Origin: Shewanella cyperi | GTDB lineage: Bacteria; Pseudomonadota; Gammaproteobacteria; Enterobacterales; Shewanellaceae | NCBI RefSeq assembly: GCF_017354985.1 | Contig: NZ_CP071501.1 | Span: 3,139,001-3,203,000, forward strand | Reading direction: 5' to 3' | DNA length: 64,000 nt | In this document: in pieces, positions 1 to 8,041 of the stretch | Numbering within the stretch: the first letter of the stretch is position 1 | Layout: the number at the start of each line of letters is the position of its first letter | Program-made: the position numbers and the translations under genes | Notes under the pieces: generated by a model | Told to the model about the DNA's origin: nothing | Database searches by the model: none | The model's input: the letters and a program-made list of their open reading frames with translations, nothing else

Positions 1-2
1 CA

Positions 3-1604
3 TTGAAAGTTCATGAGCAAGAATTTTCATTAGAGGAAAAAGATTATTTCCTCTATCTAACGGCTTACCAACATTCCTTTAGAGGAGAGTTCGAGCAAGC
101 AATTAATCTATACGACAATTTAGCAAATTCAACTAGGGATGAAAATTTGAAGTTGAGAGCTAAATTATCCATGGTTAATATTTACGCAGTTAATCAGGAG
201 TGGGTAAAAGGTCTTGCACAATTAAGGGCGATACTTGAAGTTCTCCCTAATATAGAAGACAAGAAAACTTATGAAAATGCGCTGGCAATTGTTGCTGTAT
301 TTTATAATAATCTCGGCCAATATCAACTAGGAAAAAACTATAGTCAGCAGCTAATGGATTTTACTGATAATCCTCGAAGCCAATGTCTTGCACAGCAATT
401 AAACTTACAGTCAAGAATTAAGCTTGAGATTATTGACGAAAAGTCAGATATTTTTGAAAAAGCAATTACAGCGTGCCGAAGTGCAAATGAAACTGTCATG
501 ACTAGTGCGATAATAGCGTACCAAACAGAACTATATCTTAACAAGCAACCTGACATCGCACAAAAAATAGCAGAAGAACAATTAGCAGAACTAAAGAGGG
601 CTAACTATGCCCCAATGCTCGCCCAATACTATTCTTTACTAAGCAAAATATATTTAAATTTAAAAAAATATTCAATGGCATTTGAATACGCTGAAAAAAC
701 ACTAAAGGAAAACAAACAAGCTCCAAGTAGCGAACCAAATATACGTGCTTATTATGTTTTGTATGAGTATTACAGGGAAAAATCTAATTTATCGTTAGCC
801 TTAGATGTTTATATAAAATATTCTGAAGCAGATAAAGCTTATCTTGATGAAATAAAGACCAAGACCCTGGCGTTTCAGATTGCGGAACACCAGAGCATTG
901 AACAACAAAACAAGATAGCCCTGCTCGATGAGCAGAATAAAGTACTCAAGGTGCAGCAGCAGCTGGATCAGGCCGAGGCCTTTAACAACCGATTGCTGAT
1001 CGCCGCGCTGTTATGTGCCGCCCTGGGGCTCGGCAGTTGGGGCTGGCATTCCTGGCAAAGCCAGAAGCGGCTTAGGCAACTGGCGGAATATGACAGCCTC
1101 ACGGGCCTGTTCAGTCGCGGCCACTTCAGCCAGGTGGCCCAGGCCGCTGTATCCTATGCCCAGGTGCTGGGCGCGCCGGTAAGCTGCATACTGCTGGACG
1201 TGGACAAGTTCAAACGCATCAACGATACCCTGGGCCATGCCACCGGCGACTGGGCGCTGCAAACCGTCGCTAGGGTGTGCCGTGAAACCTGCCGCGAACA
1301 CGAGGTCATAGGCCGCATCGGTGGCGAGGAATTCTGCTTTGTGCTGTCGGAATGCAGCGAGGAGAATGCCGCCCAGCTGGCCGAATCCCTGCGCCGGGCC
1401 CTGACCGAGGTGGACACCAGCAGCAGCGGCCACGACTTCAACCTCAGCGCCAGCTTTGGGGTCAGCAGCTCCAACAGCTCCGGCTATGACCTCGCCGTGC
1501 TGATGCAAAACGCCGACCGCGCCATGTACGACGCCAAACACAGCGGCCGCAATAAGGTGTGTATCTATCAGGACGGTGAACAGGAAGAAGTCCTGCAATC
1601 CTGA
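3..1604 (+). CDS. TPR-repeat diguanylate cyclase, left end cut by the window
   Basis: The first ~300 residues are helical and TPR-like. A membrane segment rich in Leu and Ala lies near residues 328-348, followed by a C-terminal GGDEF domain with GGEEF at residues 440-444, so it should make cyclic di-GMP at the inner membrane with a periplasmic sensor part. Nine residues before GGEEF the inhibitory site reads REHE instead of RxxD, so product inhibition may be weakened. The TTG at position 3 is only the first in-frame start seen; the frame is open to the window edge, so the true N-terminus, probably with a signal peptide, lies outside. Base composition changes sharply: roughly the first 850 bases are AT-rich, while the GGDEF part is GC-rich like the neighbouring genes. 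This suggests a chimeric origin. Confidence 0.85.
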   Translation: MKVHEQEFSLEEKDYFLYLTAYQHSFRGEFEQAINLYDNLANSTRDENLKLRAKLSMVNIYAVNQEWVKGLAQLRAILEVLPNIEDKKTYENALAIVAVFYNNLGQYQLGKNYSQQLMDFTDNPRSQCLAQQLNLQSRIKLEIIDEKSDIFEKAITACRSANETVMTSAIIAYQTELYLNKQPDIAQKIAEEQLAELKRANYAPMLAQYYSLLSKIYLNLKKYSMAFEYAEKTLKENKQAPSSEPNIRAYYVLYEYYREKSNLSLALDVYIKYSEADKAYLDEIKTKTLAFQIAEHQSIEQQNKIALLDEQNKVLKVQQQLDQAEAFNNRLLIAALLCAALGLGSWGWHSWQSQKRLRQLAEYDSLTGLFSRGHFSQVAQAAVSYAQVLGAPVSCILLDVDKFKRINDTLGHATGDWALQTVARVCRETCREHEVIGRIGGEEFCFVLSECSEENAAQLAESLRRALTEVDTSSSGHDFNLSASFGVSSSNSSGYDLAVLMQNADRAMYDAKHSGRNKVCIYQDGEQEEVLQS

Positions 1605-1632
1605 TAGCGTCAGATTGCATTGACGCTTACTC

Positions 1633-1659
1633 AAGGCCACCTCCCCAAGGTGGCCTTTT
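1633..1659 (+). terminator. Rho-independent terminator of the TPR-GGDEF gene
   Basis: A perfect 10-bp stem (AAGGCCACCT / AGGTGGCCTT) with a 5-base loop is followed by TTTT, 29 bases after the stop codon. Confidence 0.85.
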
Positions 1660-1660
1660 C

Positions 1661-1678
1661 ATTGGCGCCGGCGCCAAT
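1661..1678. other. 18-bp perfect palindrome
   Basis: ATTGGCGCCGGCGCCAAT is a perfect palindrome directly behind the terminator. It could be a protein-binding site or an extrusion-prone sequence; no role can be assigned. Confidence 0.5.
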
Positions 1679-1740
1679 AGATACGTTTCTAAGTTCATAT
1701 TGTCAGGTTCACCTAAGCCGGAGTGAAACACCACTACTTT

Positions 1741-1850
1741 GCACTGCCGCACCAGTGACCATCGGCGACAGGACGTCGCCGGTGAGCGCCCAAGGATGGG
1801 TTCACAGCGTGTCACTGGGGTGGCAGTGCGAAAGCCCACCGCAGGTGATG
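1741..1850 (+). repeat. Repeat A, copy 1 (palindromic intergenic element)
   Basis: About 110 bp, bounded by near-perfect inverted arms (CACTGCCGCACCAGTGAC and GTCACTGGGGTGGCAGTG) with an inner stem GGCGAC/GTCGCC. A second copy, about 85-90% identical by eye, lies inverted at 38851-38960. The second copy closes the inner stem with an extra pair (GGCGACA/TGTCGCC). It behaves like a REP or MITE-type non-coding element. No transposase or plausible gene is present. Confidence 0.75.
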
Positions 1851-1888
1851 TAGTACTTCCCGCGTAGGACGTTGCACAAAAGCATAAG

Positions 1889-2143
1889 ATAGCCGCTGTG
1901 CCAGCGGCACAAAGTCGTGGGTCTCCAACCCACACCCGGGCAAGGGGCTTTGCTCATCCAAAGCCCCTTGCAACCCAAAGGATGCCCCGACCGGAGCCGA
2001 CAGCCCCTCGGCCTTATGCTGAAAATTGGCTGGCGCGTCAGACGCTCATCCATGATTCGACTGACGCTGCTTCGGCATCCATGCCTCGCCACGCCATTTT
2101 CAGCAACGTCCTCGGCGGCTCCGAAGGGGGAAACAAGTGCAAC
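1889..2143 (+). repeat. Repeat B, copy 1 (structured 255-bp element)
   Basis: It begins with three simple hairpins: 1892-1908 (GCCGCT/AGCGGC), 1917-1933 (GTGGGT/ACCCAC), and 1941-1970 with perfect 12-bp arms CAAGGGGCTTTG/CAAAGCCCCTTG. A nested stem follows: 2018-2035 pairs with 2087-2104, and inside it GCGTCAG (2035-2041) pairs with CTGACGC (2061-2067). The tail contains CGGCTCCG, which can pair with the earlier CGGAGCCG. Copy 2 (39033-39286, minus) matches closely in the outer parts but differs in the inner sequence while keeping both nested stems. Small reading frames in the element share only their outer residues between copies, so I treat it as non-coding. Confidence 0.8.
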
Positions 2144-2223
2144 ACTCAAACATTGAATGTCACTTTGAGCAGGGGCAAACGTATACCCTAATGCCCTGGG
2201 GACTGGGCTCAACCCTAGCTGCT

Positions 2224-2336
2224 GCCACCAGCCTGGTGGCCTTAATTTTTGGTCTTTGTGGCCAAAGCAGGTAAAGTGTGGCCTTTGGCCCGCGTGCGTG
2301 GGGGACGGGGGAGACTCAAGGATGCCTGTGGCATCC
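2224..2336 (+). promoter_or_regulatory. Hairpin-rich leader before the peptide transporter
   Basis: Three hairpins in 113 bases: GCCACCA/TGGTGGC (2224-2240, followed by CTTAATTTTT and so terminator-like), GGCCAAAG/CTTTGGCC (2260-2267 with 2283-2290), and GGATGCC/GGCATCC (2320-2336). The last ends 21 bases before the transporter start. They could form an attenuating leader, or the first could simply stop transcription coming from repeat B. Confidence 0.4.
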
Positions 2337-2357
2337 CATTCACAATATGGAACGACT

Positions 2358-3911
2358 ATGAATCAATCCAATCATCATTCGGGCAATGACATGACCGAAG
2401 TCAAGCAACTGGGGATGTGGGCCTCCATCGCCAGCCTCAGCTATGTATTCTGGCTGGTGGGCGGTATGGAGCTGGTGGAGCGTATCGCCTACTACGGCGT
2501 CAAGGCCAGTGCCGGTTTGTATGCCAAGGCGCCTGCCTCCCAGGGGGGCCTTGGGATCAGCCTCAGCGACTACGGGGTTATCATCTCGGTCTGGGCCCTG
2601 CTGCAAACCTTTATCCCTGTGTTTTCCGGCGGTATATCCGACCGCATCGGCTACAAGGAAACCATTTTTGCCTCCACTCTGGTGAAGATCAGCGGTTACC
2701 TGTGCATGGCCTGGATGCCCAATTTCTGGGGCTTCCTGATTGGTGCCATGTTACTGGCCACGGGCACAGGCATATTCAAGCCCGGCATTCAGGGCACATT
2801 GGCCCTGTCCACCAACCGCAGCAACAGCTCCATGGCCTGGGGGATTTTCTATCAGGTGGTCAATATCGGCGGCTTCCTCGGCCCCCTGGTGGCGGTGCAC
2901 ATGCGCCAGCTGTCCTGGGACAATGTGTTTTACGCCTGCGCCGCGATTATCTCCCTCAACCTGCTGTTTTTGATGACCTACAAGGAACCCGGCAAGGAGG
3001 AGCGTCTGGAGCGCAAGCGTAAAATCCGCTCCGGTGAACTCAAGCAGGACATGCTGTGGAAGGACGCATGGAACGAGCTGAAAAAGCCTGTGGTCATCTA
3101 CTACATGTTGGTGTTCGCGGCCTTCTGGTTTTTGTACAACTCGCTGTTTGATGTGCTGCCCATTCACATTGCCGAATGGGTCGACACCAGCGTGATAGTC
3201 AACGGCCTGTTCGGCCCCGAAGGCACCAGCAATGGCATACTGCAATTCTGGCTCGGGCTCGACAACGCCGGTACCAAGGTGATGCCCGAAGGCATGCTGA
3301 ACCTGAACGCCGGGATGATCATGACCAGCTGCTTCCTGGTGGCGGCACTGACCGCCAAATACCGCATCACCAGCGCCATGCTGGCCGGCTGCCTGCTGTC
3401 TATCCTGGCCTTTGTGCTGATTGGCGCCTTCCATGCCGCCTGGATGATAGTGCTGGCCATAGCGCTGTTTTCCCTGGGCGAGATGATGATCAGCCCCAAG
3501 AAGAACGAGTTCATGAGCAACATTGCCCCCGAAGGCAAGAAGGCCATGTACCTGGGCTTTGTGATGCTGCCCCAGGGCCTGGGTTGGGGCCTGGAGGGCT
3601 ATTTCGGTCCCAAACTGTACGAGATTTTTGCCTCCAAGGAGCGTTTCTCCCGCCTGATGCTGGCGGAACAGGGCATGGGCAGCGATGAGGTGAGCGCTAT
3701 TCCTCAGGGCGAAGCCTTCCATCGCCTGGTGGAATTTACCGGCCAGACCCCGGAAGTGCTGACCCAGACGCTGTACCAGGCCCACAACATCGGCTTTGCC
3801 TGGTACATAATCGGCGCCATAGGCACGGTGTCTGCCGTGGGGATCTTCATCTACGGCAAGTGGCTGCTGGGAATGCAGCGCAGCCAGCAGGCGCAGCTGC
3901 AACCCGCCTGA
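2358..3911 (+). CDS. POT-family proton-coupled peptide transporter
   Basis: A 517-residue, many-helix inner-membrane protein of the POT/PTR branch of the major facilitator superfamily, which imports di- and tripeptides with protons. The family motif ExxERxxYYG is present (E38, E41, R42, Y45, Y46, G47), and the loop 2-3 signature follows as GGISDRIGYKE. I chose ATG 2358 (protein begins MNQSNHH) over the upstream in-frame ATGs because the residues before it are low-complexity and not membrane-like; ATG 2391 is an alternative. It is transcribed alone, ending at a bidirectional terminator. A second POT transporter lies at 25782-27212. The substrate cannot be read from the sequence. Confidence 0.88.
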   Translation: MNQSNHHSGNDMTEVKQLGMWASIASLSYVFWLVGGMELVERIAYYGVKASAGLYAKAPASQGGLGISLSDYGVIISVWALLQTFIPVFSGGISDRIGYKETIFASTLVKISGYLCMAWMPNFWGFLIGAMLLATGTGIFKPGIQGTLALSTNRSNSSMAWGIFYQVVNIGGFLGPLVAVHMRQLSWDNVFYACAAIISLNLLFLMTYKEPGKEERLERKRKIRSGELKQDMLWKDAWNELKKPVVIYYMLVFAAFWFLYNSLFDVLPIHIAEWVDTSVIVNGLFGPEGTSNGILQFWLGLDNAGTKVMPEGMLNLNAGMIMTSCFLVAALTAKYRITSAMLAGCLLSILAFVLIGAFHAAWMIVLAIALFSLGEMMISPKKNEFMSNIAPEGKKAMYLGFVMLPQGLGWGLEGYFGPKLYEIFASKERFSRLMLAEQGMGSDEVSAIPQGEAFHRLVEFTGQTPEVLTQTLYQAHNIGFAWYIIGAIGTVSAVGIFIYGKWLLGMQRSQQAQLQPA

Positions 3912-3954
3912 AATACTTGATTAAGAGGCCTGCTTGAAATAATCGCTAGAGATG

Positions 3955-3981
3955 AAAAAGGCTGCCAGAGGCAGCCTTTTT
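3955..3981. terminator. Bidirectional terminator between convergent genes
   Basis: A 12-bp perfect stem (AAAAAGGCTGCC / GGCAGCCTTTTT) with a 3-base loop lies between the convergent transporter and lipoprotein genes. It gives a U-tract in both directions. Confidence 0.9.
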
Positions 3982-4001
3982 ATTTTCATTGCAACTGCGT
4001 T

Positions 4002-4640
4002 TCAGGCCTGGGTCTTAAGCCACTTGGCCACGTCATTGCCCAGGGTATTGACCGTGTGTTGCAGCACAGAGCAGGAGCCCTTGAAACCGCCCCAGAAGCC
4101 ACCGGTGGAGTTACGGCTGAACTCCTTGCTATCCACTTCCTTGCCATTGAGCCAATAGTGGGCCGTCACAGTCACGGACTTTTGATGGCCATTAAAGGGC
4201 ACACCGGCATGGCCCTCGCTGAAGACGTTATCTATGGTCAGTTTCACCACAGCACCTTCTTCCGGCAGGCTCTCGACCCGCTTGACCTTGAGTTTCTGAC
4301 CATTGGCATACTTGACCAGGGAATCGCTGAACTGGCGCCCCAGTTGCACACACTCGTTTTCCACCTTTTCATCTATGGTTTTGTCGGGGTTGTAGGGAAT
4401 GTCATTGAGTACATAGATGACGCCCTGCTCGACCTGAACCGGAGCGGCTGGAGCAGCTGGAACAGCCGGGGCTGCCGATGCAGCTGGCGGCTTTGGCACT
4501 GACGGAACACTTTGGCCTGCTTCCGCCTTGGGCGCATTGGTCTCGGCCTGAGTAGTGGTTTTCTGGGTTGAGCCGCAGGCACTGAGCAGCAGGGCCAGCA
4601 TCAGGGGAGCGGGTTTGAGCAAAAATGCAGAAGATTTCAT
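4002..4640 (-). CDS. Lipoprotein of unknown function with Ala/Pro-rich linker
   Basis: 212 residues. A signal sequence ends in the lipobox LSAC, giving lipidation at Cys22. Next comes a low-complexity Ala/Pro/Lys/Thr linker (about residues 26-70) and a folded domain of about 140 residues with two Cys (in ENECVQ and KGSCSV) that may form a disulfide. The Gly/Trp-rich stretch STGGFWGGFKGSC near the C-terminus is conspicuous. The family is not recognised. It is probably an envelope lipoprotein whose linker spans the periplasm. The start is supported by AAAGGA upstream. It stands alone between terminators. Confidence 0.75.
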   Translation of the reverse strand: MKSSAFLLKPAPLMLALLLSACGSTQKTTTQAETNAPKAEAGQSVPSVPKPPAASAAPAVPAAPAAPVQVEQGVIYVLNDIPYNPDKTIDEKVENECVQLGRQFSDSLVKYANGQKLKVKRVESLPEEGAVVKLTIDNVFSEGHAGVPFNGHQKSVTVTAHYWLNGKEVDSKEFSRNSTGGFWGGFKGSCSVLQHTVNTLGNDVAKWLKTQA

Positions 4641-4804
4641 GGCATATCCTTTGAGTAATGCTTTGAATAATAGTCCCTAAAACAGCCAATCTATATAAAA
4701 TTCCAAGAAAAATAAAGCATTGCACTCAGGCAACCGAGAACAAGAAAGCCAGGCCATGCCTGGCCCGGCTTATCACTGTTTAGGCTGTAACTTAACCACC
4801 TGCG

Positions 4805-5236
4805 TTATTTGACCACCAGCACTGGACAATGGGCCTGGTTGGCAACGGCCTCGGCCACATTTTCATGCAGGAAGTGGGCAAAGCCGGTGTAACCGTGGCT
4901 GGCGATGACCACCATGCCCACCTCGCCACTGTTGGCCTCGGCAACGATTTCTTCTATGGCATCCCCCTGACGGATGCGGGTGTCTATCTTGAGTTCGGTG
5001 TGCAGCCCGGCCAGCAAGGCCTTCATCTTGGCCGCAGCGGCCTCTTCCATACTTTTGGCCAGTTCGTCCGGGGTGATGGCCAAAATCATAAAGTTTTCAT
5101 CGCCCATGGGCCTTGGCACCACGTGCAGAATGCGAATGCCTACTTTGTATAGGTTGGCCATCTCCACCGCGTATCGCAGGGCGTGTGAGGCAGTATCGGA
5201 AAAGTCCGTTGGCCAGAGTATGTCTTTGCCACGCAT
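4805..5236 (-). CDS. Universal stress protein (UspA family) with degenerate ATP site
   Basis: 143 residues with the single-Usp-domain layout: an N-terminal DILWPTDFSDTASHAL and a C-terminal CPVLVVK. ATP-binding Usp proteins carry G-2X-G-9X-G(S/T). Here the region reads ASHG-YTGFAHFLH-EN, so the first Gly is Ala and the final GS is EN. That suggests a non-ATP-binding, UspA-type member. It has a strong ribosome site (GGGAGG) and is monocistronic. Stress protection is inferred from the family only. Confidence 0.9.
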   Translation of the reverse strand: MRGKDILWPTDFSDTASHALRYAVEMANLYKVGIRILHVVPRPMGDENFMILAITPDELAKSMEEAAAAKMKALLAGLHTELKIDTRIRQGDAIEEIVAEANSGEVGMVVIASHGYTGFAHFLHENVAEAVANQAHCPVLVVK

Positions 5237-5405
5237 AATTACCTCCCAGGGCTTGTTGGCGTCGCGAATTGAAATTTTGCTCGTATGACGGCGACCTTCA
5301 CTTTGCCACTCGCCGCTTATTCAGAATAACTACGCTACTCTCACACAACCTTGCATAAAAACCGGCCTGGCTGCTGCAAAAATAACCCTGAGACGTCAAC
5401 AAGCC

Positions 5406-5789
5406 CTAGTCCCCCAGCCAGTCAACGCCGTCCTGGTAGTCGACAAAGAACTTCACCTCACCGGCGGTGAACCAGTTACCTATACGTGCCAGCCATTCCT
5501 GCCAGCCGGGCTCGCCCACTATGGCAATTTTTTCAAAGTGACGGCCATGGCGCAGGCCGAGCTTGAGGTCATCCCACAGGGCCCTGGGTTCCCAGCCCTC
5601 CAGCTCGGTGGCATCCATGATCACATACAGGGCCGGATCCTTGACCCCGGCTATGGCGGTCTCCAGCACGGGCACCATCTGCTCATAATCCTCATGGGTT
5701 AACTTACCCACCACCTTCATCACCACAAAGAAGTCGTCATCGCCATGGCGCTCGACCCCTATGCTGATCCCGTGTCTTGTGACTTTCAT
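5406..5789 (-). CDS. SpoIIAA-like (STAS/SEC14-type) small cytoplasmic protein
   Basis: 127 residues, soluble, alternating beta and alpha. It resembles the SpoIIAA-like family: MKVTRHGISIGVERHGDD start, a central YVIMDATELEGWEPRALWDDL, then the acidic end FFVDYQDGVDWLGD. Such proteins are common in marine gammaproteobacteria and are thought to bind ligands or partner proteins; no specific role is known to me. The start is preceded by GAGGGAG. It sits next to the Usp gene on the same strand but 170 bases away, so probably a separate unit. Confidence 0.75.
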   Translation of the reverse strand: MKVTRHGISIGVERHGDDDFFVVMKVVGKLTHEDYEQMVPVLETAIAGVKDPALYVIMDATELEGWEPRALWDDLKLGLRHGRHFEKIAIVGEPGWQEWLARIGNWFTAGEVKFFVDYQDGVDWLGD

Positions 5790-5904
5790 CGCCTATCTCC
5801 CTCTGTGGCCCTCTTTTGAGTGTAGTCGCCGGTGTAGGACCACCCCATGATCCGCTTCACATTTCCCTATGCTGTTGCTTATTTTTCACCCCGGCGCCAT
5901 ACTA

Positions 5905-5924
5905 GACCGACCAATCAGTCGGCT
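5905..5924. promoter_or_regulatory. Candidate TetR-type operator upstream of calB
   Basis: CCGAC-N6-GTCGG lies 45 bases before the calB start inside the sequence GACCGACCAATCAGTCGG, the shape usual for TetR-family operators. The likely binder is the TetR regulator encoded just downstream of calB. Confidence 0.55.
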
Positions 5925-5968
5925 CAATTTAAACAGTGCCGATAACAGGACAAGTCAAGGAAAGCCAG

Positions 5969-7444
5969 ATGCCCAGTGCCCAACCATTACCGACCAGCCC
6001 GCTGCATACCAGCCCCACGCCAGCGGCGACCCCGGCAGTGGCGAAAATCAAAGCCATGGAGTTGCTGTTCAAGGCGCAACGAGAGGCCTTTGATGCCGCA
6101 CCTTACCCCGATTACGAGCAGCGACGTCAGGCGCTGCTGGCACTAAAAAGTGCGCTCAAGCAGCACCAGCAGCAACTGGTGGACGCCCTGAGCCTGGACT
6201 ATGGCCACCGCAGCAGCCATGACTCACAGATTGCCGACATACTGCCCACCTTCAACCTGCTCAATTACAGCCTCGCCAGACTCAAGGGCTGGATGAAGCC
6301 CAGCCGCCGCCACGCCGGCCTGCTGCTGGCACCGGCCAAGGTCAGGGTCCATTACCAGCCCAAGGGGGTGATTGGCATCATAGTGCCCTGGAACTTCCCC
6401 ATCGTACTGTCCCTGGGGCCCCTGGTGACGGCCCTGGCGGCCGGGAACAGGGTGATGCTCAAGCTGTCGGAGTTCACCCCGGCCACCAACAAGGTGCTTA
6501 AAGCGCTGCTGGGCAGTGTTTTTGACGAAGAGCAGGTGTGTGTGGTGGAAGGCGAAGCGGCACAGGCGGCGGCCTTCTCAGCCCTGCCCTTCGATCACCT
6601 GCTGTTTACCGGCTCCACCGCCGTCGGCCGCCACGTGATGAAAGCCGCTGCGGCCAACCTGACCCCTGTGACTTTGGAGCTGGGTGGCAAGTCGCCGGTG
6701 CTGGTGGCCCCGGACATGGACATGACGGCGGCGGTGGAACGGCTGATCTACGGCAAGTGTCTCAACGCCGGACAAATTTGTGTCGCGCCTGACTATGTAC
6801 TGCTGCCCCGGGCCAAGGTGCCGGAATTTGTCGCGGCCTTTCAGAAGAAGTTTGCCGCCCTCTATGGCAAGGTGGCGGATAATGCCGACTACAGCGCCAT
6901 CATCAACGAGCGCCAATGGCAGCGGCTGTTGGATCTGCTGGACGATGCCGAGGCCAAGGGCGCCGAGGTTGTCAGCGCCTCCGGCGAAGGGCCCCTGGAT
7001 GCACAGCGCAAACTGGCCACCCAGTTACTGCTGGGGGTAACCGACGAGATGCTGGTGATGCAGGAAGAGATTTTCGGTCCCCTCTTGCCCCTGCTGCCCT
7101 ATGACAGCCTGGATGAGGCACTGGACTTCATCCGCGCCCGGCCGCGGCCGCTGGCCCTGTACCTGATGAGTTTCGACACCAAGCTTCAGCAGCGGGTGCT
7201 TGAAGAGACCCACTCGGGCGGAGTGTGTATCAACGAAACCGTGCTGCACGTGGCTGCCGACGATGCGCCCTTTGGCGGCATAGGCCCTTCAGGCATGGGT
7301 CACTACCACGGCGAGGAAGGCTTTCGCAGCTTCAGTCATGCCCGCACTGTGCTGCAAAGCGGGCGGCTGCATACCGGCAAACTGGTGCATCCTCCCTATG
7401 GCAAGGCCTTGCAAAGGTTGTTGCTGGGCTGGTTCCAGCGCTGA
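5969..7444 (+). CDS. calB: Coniferyl aldehyde dehydrogenase-like ALDH
   Basis: 491 residues of the NAD(P)-dependent aldehyde dehydrogenase fold. It oxidises aldehydes (family substrate: coniferyl aldehyde to ferulate) in the cytoplasm. The catalytic Cys271 is in NAGQICVAPDY and the general base Glu237 is in TLELGGKSP. The cofactor loop reads FTGSTAVGRHVM, and PWNFPIVLSLGPL is also present. The C-terminal KLVHPPYG and lack of a long tail fit the CalB branch. I chose ATG 5969 (MPSAQPL) because AAGGAAAG precedes it. The TetR gene starts within a few bases of its stop, so the two form an operon. In Shewanella the physiological role is more probably general or lipid-derived aldehyde detoxification than lignin use. 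Confidence 0.85.
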   Translation: MPSAQPLPTSPLHTSPTPAATPAVAKIKAMELLFKAQREAFDAAPYPDYEQRRQALLALKSALKQHQQQLVDALSLDYGHRSSHDSQIADILPTFNLLNYSLARLKGWMKPSRRHAGLLLAPAKVRVHYQPKGVIGIIVPWNFPIVLSLGPLVTALAAGNRVMLKLSEFTPATNKVLKALLGSVFDEEQVCVVEGEAAQAAAFSALPFDHLLFTGSTAVGRHVMKAAAANLTPVTLELGGKSPVLVAPDMDMTAAVERLIYGKCLNAGQICVAPDYVLLPRAKVPEFVAAFQKKFAALYGKVADNADYSAIINERQWQRLLDLLDDAEAKGAEVVSASGEGPLDAQRKLATQLLLGVTDEMLVMQEEIFGPLLPLLPYDSLDEALDFIRARPRPLALYLMSFDTKLQQRVLEETHSGGVCINETVLHVAADDAPFGGIGPSGMGHYHGEEGFRSFSHARTVLQSGRLHTGKLVHPPYGKALQRLLLGWFQR

Positions 7445-7455
7445 GGTGATTGAGT

Positions 7456-8028
7456 ATGGACATTAAAGACAAGCGGCAGCAGATATTGGACTCGGCCCTG
7501 ATGCTGTTCAATGCTCAGGGCTTTCACGGCACTTCCACCGCCAGCATAGCCAAGGCGGCCGGGGTCGCCACCGGCACCCTGTTCCATCATTTCCCGAACA
7601 AGGAAACCCTGCTACAGACCCTGTTCCTGGCGGTGAAACAGGAGTTTGCCGCGGCCATCCAGGCCATGGCCTCCCCCGACGGGCCGCTGGAGCAGCAGGC
7701 GCGGCGCCTGTGGCTGGGAGCCATAGACTGGGCCCTGGAGCACCCGGACAAGCAGCAATTTTTCCAGCAGTTCTCTTTGTCGGTGGAAATTCCGCTGGCA
7801 CTCAGGGAGCAGGCGATGCAGGAGATACTGGGCTTTATCAGCGCCATGATAGCCGAGGGCCAAAGGCTGGGATTGGTGGCCGAACTGCCGCTGGCCTTGA
7901 TGCTGGAAAACTGCCACGGCCAGTATCTGGCCGCGACCCGCTTTTTCCTCGATCATCCCGCGCTTGGCCAGGACCATGGCCACAGGGAGGCCAGCTTCCG
8001 CCTGTTCTGGCGGGCACTGGCGCTGTGA
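7456..8028 (+). CDS. TetR-family transcriptional repressor
   Basis: 190 residues. The N-terminal helix-turn-helix is typical: RQQILDSALMLFNAQGFHGT, then STASIAKAAGVATGTLFHHF and PNKETLLQTLF. The C-terminal ligand domain is all-helical and unassigned. ATG 7456 is preferred over TTG 7450 because GAGGTG, which overlaps the calB stop, is correctly spaced. Genetic linkage and the palindrome at 5905-5924 suggest that it represses the calB operon and responds to an aldehyde or related inducer. Confidence 0.88.
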   Translation: MDIKDKRQQILDSALMLFNAQGFHGTSTASIAKAAGVATGTLFHHFPNKETLLQTLFLAVKQEFAAAIQAMASPDGPLEQQARRLWLGAIDWALEHPDKQQFFQQFSLSVEIPLALREQAMQEILGFISAMIAEGQRLGLVAELPLALMLENCHGQYLAATRFFLDHPALGQDHGHREASFRLFWRALAL

Positions 8029-8041
8029 CGCAGCTGGGCGC

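Noticed and set aside
1917-2156. Reading repeat B as a small hypothetical protein (MGLQPTPGQG...)
   Set aside because: The two B copies keep only the outer residues. The inner residues differ completely while base pairing is kept, so a structural element explains the data better.
2751-3902. A 383-codon open frame opposite the peptide transporter
   Set aside because: His/Gln/Gly-rich shadow of the transporter gene without any recognisable motif.
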